Below, piece by piece: positions 34,977 through 45,125 of a DNA stretch of 64,000 nucleotides (position 1 is the stretch's first letter; the number at the start of each line of letters is the position of its first letter). The position numbers were made by a program, and so were the translations under genes. Origin of the DNA: Paraburkholderia phenoliruptrix. GTDB lineage: Bacteria; Pseudomonadota; Gammaproteobacteria; Burkholderiales; Burkholderiaceae. The notes beneath the pieces were generated by a model. It did no database searches and was not told where the DNA came from. It saw only the letters and a list, made by a program, of their open reading frames with translations. The DNA is taken from NCBI RefSeq assembly GCF_902859825.1, contig NZ_CADIKB010000001.1, forward strand, positions 555,707 through 619,706, written 5' to 3'.

Positions 34977-35669
34977 ATGGAAGCTAACCCTCCGCAGAAA
35001 ACCGTCCTTCTCATTGGTGCATCGCGTGGTCTTGGCCTCGCCATGGCCGAGGAATACCTGAAACGCGGCTGGCGTGTGATCGCAACCGCGCGCGCCCATT
35101 CCACGCAGAGGCTGTGCGAACTTCGAGGCGCACTCGAAGTCGAGGTGCTGGACATCACCGTTGCACAGCAGGTGGCGGACTTGCGCGCTCGCCTCGCCGG
35201 CCGTCGGCTGGACGTGCTGTTCGTGAACGCAGGCGTCAAGAACGATGACCGCGAAACGATAGCGGACGTCTCCACCGACGAGTTCGTTCGTGTCATGGTG
35301 ACCAATTCGCTGAGTCCGATGCGGGTAGTCGAGGCGTTCCATGACCTCGTTAAGCCGAGCGGCACCATCGGCGTTATGTCCTCCGGGCAGGGCAGCCTGA
35401 CGAACAACGTGAATGGGAACTACGAGGTTTATCGCGGCAGCAAGGCCGCGCTCAACATGTTCATGCGCAGCTTCGCGGCACGTCACGCCGATGATCCGCG
35501 AACCTTGTTATTGATGGCGCCGGGCTGGGTGCGCACGGACATGGGCGGTCCGGAAGCCCGCCTGAGCATCGAAGAGAGCATTCCCAACCTGCTCGCTACG
35601 ATGGAGGCTTACGAGGGCCGCTCCGGATTGCACTACCTCGATTACCTTGGGCGAGTCGTGCCGTGGTGA
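34977..35669 (+). CDS. short-chain dehydrogenase/reductase
   Basis: This 230-residue classical SDR has the cofactor loop LLIGASRGLGLAMAEEYL, FVNAGV in place of NNAG, and the catalytic YxxxK in YEVYRGSKAALN with an upstream Ser (GVMSSGQGSL). It reduces or oxidises an unidentified carbonyl or alcohol. AGGA lies 9 bases before the ATG. The divergent LysR gene probably controls it. Confidence 0.88.
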   Translation: MEANPPQKTVLLIGASRGLGLAMAEEYLKRGWRVIATARAHSTQRLCELRGALEVEVLDITVAQQVADLRARLAGRRLDVLFVNAGVKNDDRETIADVSTDEFVRVMVTNSLSPMRVVEAFHDLVKPSGTIGVMSSGQGSLTNNVNGNYEVYRGSKAALNMFMRSFAARHADDPRTLLLMAPGWVRTDMGGPEARLSIEESIPNLLATMEAYEGRSGLHYLDYLGRVVPW

Positions 35670-35695
35670 AGGGCTGACCGGAACGGGCATTCGCT

Positions 35696-36715
35696 TTAGC
35701 CTTCAGGCGATGTATCGGTGAACAGCGTATGGCGTGCATACGTGCCACTTGCGTCTGATACAGGAGCCGAATGGCCCGGCCTGTCATGCACCGGATTCTC
35801 GGCCGCAGTGAACGCGTAGCGCGTGAGCCATTCGCCATAACCCGCGACGAGAAAACCTCCCGAGCGTGCGATGTACTGCTCGCGGGACGCCTCATAGACG
35901 GTCCGTAGTGCGAACCATGGCACATGCGGCAAGTCATGGTGGACGAGATGAAAGTTGTTGTTCAGGTACAGCAGCCGCCAGAACACCCCCACCTCATTGA
36001 TCACCGTGCGGTGCTCGCACGCATGCGCCGCGCGATGCTCGCGGAATGAGCGAATGGAGCCAAGCGACAGCGACCCGTAGCCCACGCCGAGAATGAAGAG
36101 CCAGGCTGGAAGTGAGCAAACATAGTGCAGCCACGCGGTGAGCGCGGCCAGCGCGGCGAAGTGTGCGAGCCATGCGGGGACATCGCGCCAATCGCGGTGT
36201 CCGATCTTGCGCAGTGCATCGACGCCAGTTGCAGCAATGGCAAATGCCGGTCCCAGCAGCAGGCGGCCGGCCAGCGTATTGCGGCAAGCGAGCAGCGCGC
36301 GCATCGCCCAGCCGGCGCGCTGCCACATTTCTCTGTCGACGAAGTAGCTTTCCGGATCGTGCCCCGGCTCGGTCAGGTGTGCATCGTCGTGATGCTGAAG
36401 ATGCGAATCGCGATACACGCGGTACGGAAACCACACCGCAAGAGGCGCGAAACCAAAGAGTGCATTCAGCCGCGGCCAGCGTGTGGGATGGCCGTGGAGC
36501 AATTCGTGTTGCAAGGACATGTACCACGTGCTTGTCACGGCGAGCAGGGCGGTGGTCAGCGGCAAGCCCAGTTCGCGAGCATGCGTGGCAAGGCTCAACC
36601 ATCCGCCGTAGATTGCGACGATCAGCAGCCATGTGGGCCACTGGGTGCGCCATGTGAGGCTCTTTGCGAGCGTGGCGATTGCGTTGCGCTGCGTGTCGTC
36701 GAGGTAAATCGCCAT
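35696..36715 (-). CDS. membrane fatty-acid desaturase
   Basis: This 339-residue di-iron membrane desaturase has His boxes HELLHGH (from residue 70), HLQHH (105) and HLVHH (about 260), plus four or more hydrophobic helices. It would insert a double bond or hydroxyl into a membrane-bound acyl chain, or act on a carotenoid or alkane-type substrate. The C-terminal 35 residues are hydrophilic and not conserved in appearance. It converges on the SDR gene and is not in an obvious operon. Confidence 0.85.
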   Translation of the reverse strand: MAIYLDDTQRNAIATLAKSLTWRTQWPTWLLIVAIYGGWLSLATHARELGLPLTTALLAVTSTWYMSLQHELLHGHPTRWPRLNALFGFAPLAVWFPYRVYRDSHLQHHDDAHLTEPGHDPESYFVDREMWQRAGWAMRALLACRNTLAGRLLLGPAFAIAATGVDALRKIGHRDWRDVPAWLAHFAALAALTAWLHYVCSLPAWLFILGVGYGSLSLGSIRSFREHRAAHACEHRTVINEVGVFWRLLYLNNNFHLVHHDLPHVPWFALRTVYEASREQYIARSGGFLVAGYGEWLTRYAFTAAENPVHDRPGHSAPVSDASGTYARHTLFTDTSPEG

Positions 36716-36957
36716 CGGCTGAATCGGTCCAATCCGTGTTTCAGACCGATGCTACGGGCCATTCGGCTTCGGCAGAACCAATTTGTTCGGGATTGCATTG
36801 CGCCATGGATGGCAAGGGCGCGTGCGTTGACTCCCTGCGATGGCCTCGGGGCACGCCTTCCCATTTTTGCACGTAAGAGTCGCAATTTGGAATGATGCGC
36901 CGCAAATGAGCGGCGCAAGTGCGCCACGCGCGGCGAGGCCGCCGCGGCACAGGGCCG

Positions 36958-37188
36958 TCAAGTTTTGCCTTGCTCCTGTTCATGCCCCGGTTGCGTATGC
37001 TCATGTTTGCCGCCCTGGTTTGCATGCTCTGGTGGATGAACGTCCCCCGCGCCCCGCTCGCCATTTTCGGGCGCCCCGCCGGTCACCGGCGCGCCGCGCT
37101 GGTTGCCGAACGACCCGCCGCCGGAAGCACCGGTGCTCTTCGATGGGTTGCCGCGATCGTCCCGTTCATCTGACGCAATGTTTGTCAT
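36958..37188 (-). CDS. small Gly/His-rich disordered protein
   Basis: The 76 residues are almost entirely hydrophilic: Gly, Asn, Glu, His and Pro dominate, with no Cys, Trp or Tyr and no hydrophobic core. This composition predicts an intrinsically disordered protein, like small stress-linked proteins of the clade. The gene is supported by a clean CAGGAG site 6 bases before the ATG and by a frame free of stops. No function can be assigned. Confidence 0.6.
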   Translation of the reverse strand: MTNIASDERDDRGNPSKSTGASGGGSFGNQRGAPVTGGAPENGERGAGDVHPPEHANQGGKHEHTQPGHEQEQGKT

Positions 37189-37423
37189 GCCGTGCTCCTG
37201 TTCCAGTGCAATGGTGATTTCATCGGAGCAAAGGGCGCGCCTGCACCGCCGCTCTTCCTGGCGTTAACTGTTGGTGAGAGCCCACGACGAGCGCGCAGTG
37301 ATTCGCATTTGCGACGCAGTCGCGAATGTGTCCTACCGCACAGAGTGGGAGCGATGGGCGGCTATTCTCAAAGAGGGAGATCTGTGCAATCTGTGCATCC
37401 AGGCGGCTAAACACGAGGTGACG

Positions 37424-38845
37424 ATGGCTCAAGCGAGCGTACCCCTTTGCGTGGACCTTGATGGCACGCTGACAAGCACGGACCTTCTCGTCGAATCGTT
37501 CCTCGTACTTGTCAAGCGCAACCCGTTGTATGCACTGTTCTGCATTGGCTGGCTGTTTCGCGGCAAGGCTTATCTGAAAGAGCAGATTGCCCAACGCGTC
37601 GCGATCGATGTGACATTGCTCCCCTATAACGCACGCCTCATCGAATACCTGCGGGAAGAGCGGTCTTACGGCAGGGACCTGTATCTATGCACCGCCGCAA
37701 ACCGCAAGTTCGCCGAGCAGATTGCGTTGCACTTCGGTTTCTTCAAAGGAATTCTGGCGAGCAATGAAGTGTTCAATCTGTCTGGTAATAACAAGGCGTC
37801 CGCATTGTCGGAGGAATTTGGTCCGCGCGGTTTCGACTATTGCGGCAACGCGCTGTCCGACGTGCCGGTTTGGAAACAGTGCAGACGGGCTATCGTCGTG
37901 GGCACCCGCCCGATTGCGGAAGCGGCAGAACTCGTGAATCAGAAGGTGGTGTTCTTCGAAGAACGGCGATCGCTCGTTGGCCTTACCGTTAGGGAAATGC
38001 GCGTTTACCAGTGGGTCAAGAACCTTCTGATTTTTGTGCCGCTGCTCGCCTCACATCGCTTTACGGAACCCGATACGGTCAAAGCCGAAAGCATTGCGTT
38101 TTTTTCTTTCTGTTTCTGCGCGTCGGCGGTCTATCTGCTCAATGACATGCTTGATCTCGACGCGGACCGCCGTCACGTGCACAAGCGCAATCGGCCGTTT
38201 GCGTCGGGGCAGTTATCTCTCGCGTTCGGCATGTTTCTGGGGAGCGTGCTTATCGTCGCCTCAGCGGGCTTTGCGCTGTTGTTACAGCCTATGTTTCAAC
38301 TCGTGCTGGCCGGCTATTTCGCCACCACGCTCGCCTATTCGCTTAGTCTGAAACGGTTCATGCTGATCGACGTCTTTGTTCTCGCGGCGCTCTACACCGC
38401 GCGCGTCGTGGCGGGCGGCACGGCGGGGGATATTCCGCTGTCGGACTGGTTGATCATGTTTTCGATCCTCATTTTCCTGAGCCTCGCTATGGTCAAGCGC
38501 TACGCCGAACTGGACGCGCTGTTGCGCGAAGCGAAGGTCTGTGCGGTGGGGCGTGGCTATGTCACCCAAGACATGGCTATTCTGCGGTCGTTCGGCACGG
38601 CTTCGGGCTATGTGGCCGTGCTGGTTCTCGCGCTCTATATGAATTCTTCCGACGTTCGCCTGCTTTATCGGCACCCGCACGCACTATGGCTGTTATTCGG
38701 CTTGCTGCTCTTCTGGATCAGCCGTGTGTGGATGCTGGCGTTTCGCGGGGAGATGCACGACGACCCGATTGTATTCACCATGAGAAATCGTCTTAGTCTG
38801 CTTGTGGTTTGCCTTTGCGTGGCGACGGTAGTCGCGGCCAGCTGA
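37424..38845 (+). CDS. HAD-UbiA fusion, polyprenyl-phosphate phosphoribosyl/prenyl transferase
   Basis: This 473-residue fusion has an N-terminal HAD phosphatase-like domain (residues 1-180, nucleophile motif CVDLDGTLTS) joined to a nine-helix UbiA-family domain with the prenyl-diphosphate motif NDMLDLDADRRH and a second SLKRFMLIDVFVL region. The UbiA part is closest in pattern to DPPR synthase (Rv3806c type), which transfers phosphoribose to decaprenyl phosphate. ATG at 37424 has GAGG 6 bases upstream; the frame is open for 51 codons before it. It precedes an SMR-type gene by 28 bases. The assignment to DPPR-type chemistry is inference. Confidence 0.8.
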   Translation: MAQASVPLCVDLDGTLTSTDLLVESFLVLVKRNPLYALFCIGWLFRGKAYLKEQIAQRVAIDVTLLPYNARLIEYLREERSYGRDLYLCTAANRKFAEQIALHFGFFKGILASNEVFNLSGNNKASALSEEFGPRGFDYCGNALSDVPVWKQCRRAIVVGTRPIAEAAELVNQKVVFFEERRSLVGLTVREMRVYQWVKNLLIFVPLLASHRFTEPDTVKAESIAFFSFCFCASAVYLLNDMLDLDADRRHVHKRNRPFASGQLSLAFGMFLGSVLIVASAGFALLLQPMFQLVLAGYFATTLAYSLSLKRFMLIDVFVLAALYTARVVAGGTAGDIPLSDWLIMFSILIFLSLAMVKRYAELDALLREAKVCAVGRGYVTQDMAILRSFGTASGYVAVLVLALYMNSSDVRLLYRHPHALWLLFGLLLFWISRVWMLAFRGEMHDDPIVFTMRNRLSLLVVCLCVATVVAAS

Positions 38846-38873
38846 CTTTCGCCCTGACTCTCACCATCGGACC

Positions 38874-39230
38874 ATGCCATTTTTCTTTCTGTTTTTGAGC
38901 GGCACGTGTAGTGCTCTCGCGAGTATCCTTTTGCGGCTCGCGGGGCGCGTCGACAACCACGCGCTGCTGTTCGGAATAAGCGGCCGGCCTGCTCTTTATC
39001 GACTAGCGGCGATAGCGGCCTATGGTGCCGGCTTCCTGCTCTATGCGCTGGCGCTCAAGCGGGTGGAACTGAGCGTGGCATATCCGCTGATGGTTGCGGT
39101 GACTATCCTGGAGATCCTGCTGTTCGGCGTCGTGTCCGGCGAGGCCATGACGCTTCGAACCGTGCTGGGCGCTGCGCTGCTTCTCGCAAGTGTGCTGCTG
39201 CTCTATCTGCCGGCCAAAGCTGGGCCTTGA
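38874..39230 (+). CDS. SMR/EmrE-type small membrane protein, possible lipid-linked sugar flippase
   Basis: This 118-residue protein has four hydrophobic helices of the EamA/SMR type (ArnE/ArnF-like), for example KRVELSVAYPLMVAVTILEI. It lacks the Glu14-equivalent drug-binding residue in the first helix, which argues against a multidrug pump. Next to the HAD-UbiA gene it may move a polyprenyl-phosphate sugar across the inner membrane. The last 28 bases overlap the opposing vgrG frame. Confidence 0.72.
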   Translation: MPFFFLFLSGTCSALASILLRLAGRVDNHALLFGISGRPALYRLAAIAAYGAGFLLYALALKRVELSVAYPLMVAVTILEILLFGVVSGEAMTLRTVLGAALLLASVLLLYLPAKAGP

Positions 39231-41660
39231 ATACTGACCGGCCGGGCTTTTTCAAGTACTTGCGATGCATCTGAACGAACAATATGGTTTGACACTGCAT
39301 AATCAATAAAATCAGTGGGCTGGCCAAGCCGCATGGAACAAACGCCGACAAGCGCGCGCCAAGTTCGGCCAACGAACGTGAACGAGGTCGCCTTGATGGT
39401 GAACGAGCCCGGACAGTGGAACGTCATGTTGCCGCCCTCGATCTCAAGTGACGCCCCGCCGCTGTTAAGCGCGATCTTCGACTTCGCCGACACCTGCACG
39501 TCCGCACTTTCGCTGGCCATGCGCACCTGCTGCTTCGCGAACAGTTCCATGCCGTCAGTAAGAGCCGAGGCCGTGAACTTGCCCTTCGCCGCCGTGAGAT
39601 TGATGCCGAGCCTGTGCGCGCACAGCGAGATCATGCCGCCCACCGCCATGCGCAAGCGTTGGACGACGCTCACGTCCATGTCCTGGTCTGCCGTAACGAT
39701 CACGTTCTGCCCCGCCGAATGCTGCATCGATTTCGGCGTCACGAACGCCATGCCGCCGGGGGGCGCTCGCGAGCAACCCCGCGTCGCGCAGCTGGTTCAG
39801 GCCGTCGAGCAGCGAGGACTGTGTGGCACGATCGGCAGGATCGGCCCCGGCCTGCGTGGTCGCCGATGCCAGATCCGTCACACGCTGCAGGGCCGCCTTC
39901 AGTTGCGCGACGGCAGCGGGCATGTCCAGGTGCGGCGTGTCGGCGCCGGCTGCTGCGTCCGCCGAAAAAAACAGCCCCTTCGCTGCGCGAATGGTTGCCC
40001 ACGCCTGGGTCGTCGCCTCGTAGCCCGTCCCGCGCGGGAGCTTTTTGCCATTGAGCAGATAACCGAGGTTCACCGCCGACTGGCTGCTCACTGTCGCGAG
40101 CCGCGCGCTTTCCTTCCCCTTCAGATCGTTAAAAACGACTTCAGCACCGAGCAATGGAGAGCGCCAGATGGCATAGCTATACAACGCATCCGTGCCCCGA
40201 ACGGGATCGCGGTGCGCATAGTCATGCAGGGCGCCGGTGATATGCATGCGGTCCACGTCTGCGTGCGCCCCCTCCAGCAGCACCTCGGTTCCCGGTAGCA
40301 GTGGCGAGTGCAAACCGCCCTGATCCGATGACGAGACACGCACCAGGCGCAGTTTCAGCAGTTGCCGGTCGGTGTTGCCCGCACCCTGCAGGAACTTCGG
40401 CAGGACGGGATAACGGCCGTGCTCGTCCATACACCCGTAGGGCGTCGAATCAAAAGTTGTGACGACGCCTACAACGGGACCTTTCAGAAACCGCCAGTCC
40501 CGCTCGTAGTCAAATTTCGGTCGGTATGTCAGATGCGCAGGCATCGCCTTGAAGCGGGCATATGCCGGTTTCGTGCGACTGCCTTTCATGACCATCGACG
40601 TAATTACGAACCCGTATTCGGCGCGCGGCACCTTCACATTGGTCGTTTTCATGACGACGCCCGGCGCAATGCCCAGAGCGTTCGTCGTGCCCGATAGCGT
40701 CACCTGGCGCGCAATCTGTTCGTCACGCCGCGTCTCCGAGAGTGCCTCGCCCTGCTGCTGCGTCAGGTGGAACTCCGCGCTGCGGCTGACCTGTCCGAAC
40801 ACCGATCGGTCGTCGGCTTCACTGGATACGTTTGCCGTCGCCCGTAACGGAGCGTCCGGCGTGCGGTAGTTGCGCTCGTAAAGTTCGATCGTGGCGGGCA
40901 CGAGGGTGCGCGCGTCGTTGAGGGACAGCACCGCCTCGTGGCACCCGGCCGAGAGGCCCGAATCCGGGATGAGCGGGACATCGATAGAACGGATATAAGC
41001 GCGCGGATTATTGGCAAAGACGATCGTATCGAGCTGGCCGCTCTTGCCTCGGCCCTGCTTGTAGAACCAGAAAACGCCCTTACGGCGGCAGTGCCGGGTG
41101 ATGAAGTTCCATAAGGACTCTTCGTACATCACCACTTCTTCCATCTTCTCCAGCAGCCCTTCGATCTGGAACTCCACGTCGACGGCGTGGAAGTTCTTGC
41201 GATCAACCAGCGCCTGTCTGATCATCTCCTGCAACGTCACGTCCTTGAAGGTGTCTGACTTGACGATCCGCTTGCAGAGAGCGGCAAAGCGCGGCTCGAT
41301 GCGCAGCCGGTAGGTCGCTTCGTCGCGGCTTACGCCGATACGCTCAATGCGCGTGATCACGCCGTTGAAGGTGGCAGCTTCATGATCGACCGGTTTGACG
41401 TAGCTGACCGAGGGCACGGCCACGCGCTCGTCGATCTGCAGCCCCGCGCGCCGTCCGACGTACTGCTTGCCGTCGAGATCGAGCTGCGACGAAGTCACGG
41501 TTACATCAGCCGTATACTCCTTGCAGAATCCCCCGCGCACCCGGAACTTGACCATGTCGAAGTCGTGTTCGAATATCCCGACCCAGACCCGCAGGCGCTG
41601 ACTGAGACGCGCGCTCGGGTGGCGCAGTGCATCGGCGAAACTTCTGGTCACTGCATTCAT
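39203..41660 (-). pseudogene. vgrG: T6SS spike protein VgrG, frameshifted
   Basis: Two frames together encode a VgrG/TssI of about 818 residues: the gp27/gp5-like spike domains (from RLRVWVGIFEHDFDMVKF) run from 41660 to about 39763, and the DUF2345 tail (MAFVTPKSMQHSAGQNVIV) from about 39757 to 39203. The break lies in a run of six G (39758-39763). Five G would restore SAPGGMAFVTPK exactly, so this is a one-base insertion or a sequencing error. The C-terminus after FTFVG is atypical and overlaps the SMR gene end, so it may be truncated as well. No effector, PAAR or adaptor gene follows. A weak GGGA site precedes the ATG. Confidence 0.85.
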
Positions 41661-41946
41661 ACACACATCCCATTCCGGTTGAAAGGCGCGAGGTGAAATC
41701 GTTGCATTCGCAGCTATCGGCACCGAAAGTTAGGGGTTGCACCAGAAAAACGTCAATCGAATTGGACAGAGACGTCGGAATCAATCCACGTTTATGTTAA
41801 GCAAGGTCAAATTCGATGCATCTCATTTATTGAGATGCGATTGAGTGATAGAAGGCTGCGCGAACGAGTGGAAGGGGGTACCGCGCACGCATTTTCAGTG
41901 AGCGGTGTTAGCACCGACTGCCGAGCTTGATGACTCTCGATCCGCC

Positions 41947-42856
41947 TCACTTCCGACGTCGATATGCCCGGCCCCCGATAGCCTGACCTAGCCACGCAGG
42001 GGGCATCCCACTTCTTCGTAATTCCCGCTCGGACAGTTTTTCCAGCACATCGATATTTGCAGCCAGTGGTAACAAATGCTCCCATCCGCAGTGTTCGATG
42101 ATTGCCTGGGCAGCGTATGGTCCTACACCGGATAGAACTACAGCTTCGACCATCGGCGGTGCGTCCCCCGTGCGCTCAGCACGGCATATGCCCACCACAA
42201 CCGCCTTGCCCTGAAGTGCCACGTTGACTCGCGGTTGTCGGTAACCCGCTTGACCGTGCGTGGATATCGTTCGCTGTGCCGGGGGTGTCCGCGAGAGACA
42301 CAGGGAGCGGTGCGAACATGCGCTCCTTCGTCACCTGCACGTGCGATCCCCATGCAAAGTCGAATTCGCGAATACGGTTCTGATAGGCAGCACGAAGCCG
42401 AAGGCGATCTATCTGACCCAGTGGGTAGTTAAGCAGCGCGTGGGCGAAACGGGCGTACTCAAGCATGGCCCGCATGTCCGACGCACTCTTGTCCTCCGCG
42501 CCTGCTACCTCCCAGCCACAGTGGCAAGCGTGCGACGGTTGACGCAGCAGGCGTGCGCGAAACTGGAAGGGTTGGCGACATGGACGGCAACTCGACAGCA
42601 AGCGCCCGCCGTGTCGCCAACATACCCCGACGCCCGGCAAATGGTGAGCACGGCGCCAGTAACCCATGCCGAACGCGTTGACGTCCTCTTTCACGCAGGC
42701 TCGACACAACCGCGGTTCTCCGTGATGGCCGACCACGCGGCGAGGTAATCGACTCACCAGGGTGCCCGACAGCACGTGATGTCGGGCAACGCGCGACTGG
42801 ATGGTCTCGTCAGGCAGCGACGGAACAAAGAACAGGAGTACCAGCATCGATGTCAT
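41947..42856 (-). pseudogene. TniQ/TnsD-family transposition protein, frameshifted
   Basis: The N-terminal part (42856 to about 42270) has PSLPDETIQSRVARHHVLSG and a zinc-binding Cys/His set (CRACVKED, HHLPGVGVCWRHGG, CRPC) typical of TniQ/TnsD target-selection proteins. Coding-like sequence then moves to another frame (GQAGYRQPRVNVALQGKAVV) and runs to 41947, so a frameshift lies near 42250-42290. The ATG overlaps the tnsC stop as ATGA, the usual operon order. It is probably inactive. Confidence 0.7.
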
Positions 42857-43997
42857 AAGGCAGCATACGCCGTCGAAAACTCAAGAGCATCTTCCGGCGG
42901 CCATCCGGCGTCTCTTAATGCAACATGCGGCGCTTCATGCCCGGCAAGGGCGCATGCTTCGGACGGAATCCGCTCTCCAGCGTTCGTCGTGCTGGTCACT
43001 GGATTGCGGGTCCTTTCGCGCGCCTCCGGAGGAGATGGCGTAGCGCTCGCAGCGACCGGTCGCCGCATATCACGACGCGTCGACAGCTGTGACGGCACAC
43101 GCGCGTCGCTCTCGATTACTCCCATCATCGCGGCCGTGTGGCTGTCGGGTGGAAACAGATCCTCGAACTTCGCCATGCGTTCGGTCTTGCCGCTACGCAA
43201 TGCATCGAGCGCGGCTTTGAGCAACTGCATCCATGTGTCGGCGATGGTGCGCAACCGCCTGACAGTCAAGCGTTCTTCGCCCGTATGGATCGCGTGCCGC
43301 TGTGCGAGAACGAGCAGCTTGATCAGGATGTCCGTTACCCCGTGCGTCAGGTCGTACAACACGTCGCGCAGCTTAGCGATAAGTGGCTCTGCATGGCGAA
43401 TCCACTGGTACTGCCATGCCGCATCCACCAGGAGCGCCCACGCCGGATCGTCGCACGCTGGTTGCCTCAAGTCGGTCAGCCCGAGCCCCGTGGCGCGTCT
43501 TGCATTGCACATCACATCCGAGAAGAGATCGATCATCATCGAATTTGTGCCCACGAACACGACCGGTATGCCGATAGAGTTGACGAGGGTCACGAAGAAG
43601 TTGAGCATGTTGTCTTTGCCACCGGTCTTCGCCACGCGCAGATGCTGCAGCTCGTCGACAATCAGCACGCCGACGCAATGCGTGCTCGCGATCTGTTCAA
43701 TCTGGTGAACAAGCGGGACGATCCCACGTACTGAACTGTAGCGTTTGCATAGCGCGCGTGTTCGATCGCCCGGTCAATGGCGCGAAAGAAAGCGTGGCAT
43801 AGCCCTGTGAGCGAACCGTCGAGCGGACATTCGATCTTCAGCCAGGGGATCTGCACCTGAACAAGCTCGTGGCCCCTGTACTGCTGGCGACGAATTGCCT
43901 GCGGATAGAGCCGGAGAATGGATTTCAGTGCCGTAGATTTGCCGATCCCGCTCAGCCCCACGACGCTCAGTGTGGATGCGGTCGGTCGAACTTCCAC
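42853..43997 (-). pseudogene. TnsC/TniB-like transposition ATPase, truncated and frameshifted
   Basis: Walker A is in VVGLSGIGKSTALKSIL near the 5' end and Walker B in VGVLIVDELQHLRV in the second half, followed by IGIPVVFVGTNS, the usual AAA+ sensor region of TnsC. The frame changes at 43722-43725, where one base is missing from a GGG run; restoring it joins YVG to IVPLVHQIEQIAS. The N-terminal region of about 100 residues before Walker A is missing, and an in-frame TAG lies 11 codons upstream of the GTG used as the left limit. No tnsA or tnsB partner is present. Confidence 0.75.
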
Positions 43998-44324
43998 AAC
44001 GAAGGTCGCGACAGCGCTCGCCTTTTCCTATGCATTATGTGTTGCGGTCATTGGGCCGCGTCACGAGCGCGCGCCCGTTTCTTGCCTGCATCGCCAGCCG
44101 CGGAAGCGAACAGGCGGCACTCCACAGTATCGGCCAAAACGGCGAATTTTTTGAAGCGCAGCGTGCGCAAACGCGCATTCGGGAATCGATGCTGGGCATG
44201 TCACGGTGGCAATTCACATAATCTGGGTGTACTGCAGGTCGCCCAGACGACTCGTTGTTCGAACGAATTTCGTGAGGTGGTTAATACCTTCCTGTCCCGG
44301 CACCTATTATTGTTGACGCAAAAT
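43998..44324. other. right edge of the accessory insert
   Basis: These 327 bases between the truncated tnsC and the PAP2 gene carry no convincing gene. They presumably contain the junction between transposon debris and older chromosomal sequence, and the PAP2 promoter. I could not identify an inverted repeat or target duplication. Confidence 0.4.
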
Positions 44325-45017
44325 ATGAACAGCTTCGATACCAGCATCGAGACTTTCTTGAGCGGATTCAATGCCTGCGCACTGTGCAACCATGCGGTGC
44401 AAGCCATCGCGGATATGTACACCTTCAAGGGCCTCGTCCTGATCCCGGTGCTGTGGTGGATATGGTTTCAGTCGTCGGAGCGCCGCGAATGGCGGCGCGA
44501 AGTCGTCATTGCGACGGCCGTAAGCGGGCTTCTCGCTCTTCTCGTGGGAAGGCTCCTCGCGCATTTCCTGCCGTTCAGGACGCGCCCCGCGTTTACTCCC
44601 GAACTACACCTTCATTTTCCATTTGTCCCGCAACAGGAGAGCATGCTGTCCGCGTGGAGTTCGTTTCCGAGCGACCATGCCATGCTGTGGATGTCGATTG
44701 CAGTCGGTATTTTTATTATTTCGCGCCGGGTCGGGACGCTGGCGCTGCTCTACGTCATCCTCTTCATCTGCCTGCCGCGCGCCTACCTCGGCTTTCATTA
44801 TCCGACTGACCTGTTGGCCGGTGCGGCCATTGGTATCGTCATCACTTACATCATGACGCGCGACGCGGTAAGAAGCCGCTATGCGCCGCATGCGCTGCGT
44901 TGGATCGAGCGCTACCCCGGGCTGTCGGCGATGCTCGGCTTTGTGCTGTGTCTGGAACTGGTTACTCAGTTTGACGAAATCAGAACCTTCGCGACATCGG
45001 TGTTTAAAGTCGTTTGA
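44325..45017 (+). CDS. PAP2-superfamily membrane phosphatase
   Basis: This 230-residue membrane phosphatase has five or six helices and the three PAP2 motifs: FLPFRTRP (motif 1), SFPSDHAM (motif 2) and PRAYLGFHYPTDLLAG (motif 3, with catalytic His). It removes phosphate from a lipid-linked substrate such as undecaprenyl diphosphate, phosphatidylglycerol phosphate or decaprenyl-phosphoryl-ribose-phosphate (Rv3807c role). It precedes a GT-C-like gene by 108 bases and lies on the far side of the insert from the HAD-UbiA gene. Confidence 0.87.
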   Translation: MNSFDTSIETFLSGFNACALCNHAVQAIADMYTFKGLVLIPVLWWIWFQSSERREWRREVVIATAVSGLLALLVGRLLAHFLPFRTRPAFTPELHLHFPFVPQQESMLSAWSSFPSDHAMLWMSIAVGIFIISRRVGTLALLYVILFICLPRAYLGFHYPTDLLAGAAIGIVITYIMTRDAVRSRYAPHALRWIERYPGLSAMLGFVLCLELVTQFDEIRTFATSVFKVV

Positions 45018-45125
45018 TCTGTCTGTTATCCGTAAGAATACCGAAATGATCGGCGCATAGCCCGCGGTGAAAGGCGTGCGGGCGCGCACGGACTGAACGC
45101 TTCCAATAGTCTGAGAGGAACCTCG

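Larger units (their letters stand above)
41947..43997 (-). mobile_element. remnant of a Tn7-like transposon (tnsC-tniQ)
   Basis: The decayed tnsC and tniQ genes form the regulatory half of a Tn7/Tn5053-type element. Transposase genes are absent and no terminal repeats could be found by eye, so the original ends are unknown. The adjacent vgrG may have come with it or separately. Confidence 0.65.

Noticed and set aside
39210..39254. Possible terminator after the SMR gene (GGCC arms and a T5 run)
   Set aside because: The arms are separated by about 27 bases and match poorly, so the structure is weak.
44030..44324. Search for Tn7-type terminal repeats at the insert edge
   Set aside because: No matching inverted repeats or target duplication could be found by eye on both sides.
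45060..45083. GCCCGC/GCGGGC hairpin between the PAP2 and GT-C-like genes
   Set aside because: No T-run follows, so it is not a convincing terminator; it may be a chance GC palindrome.
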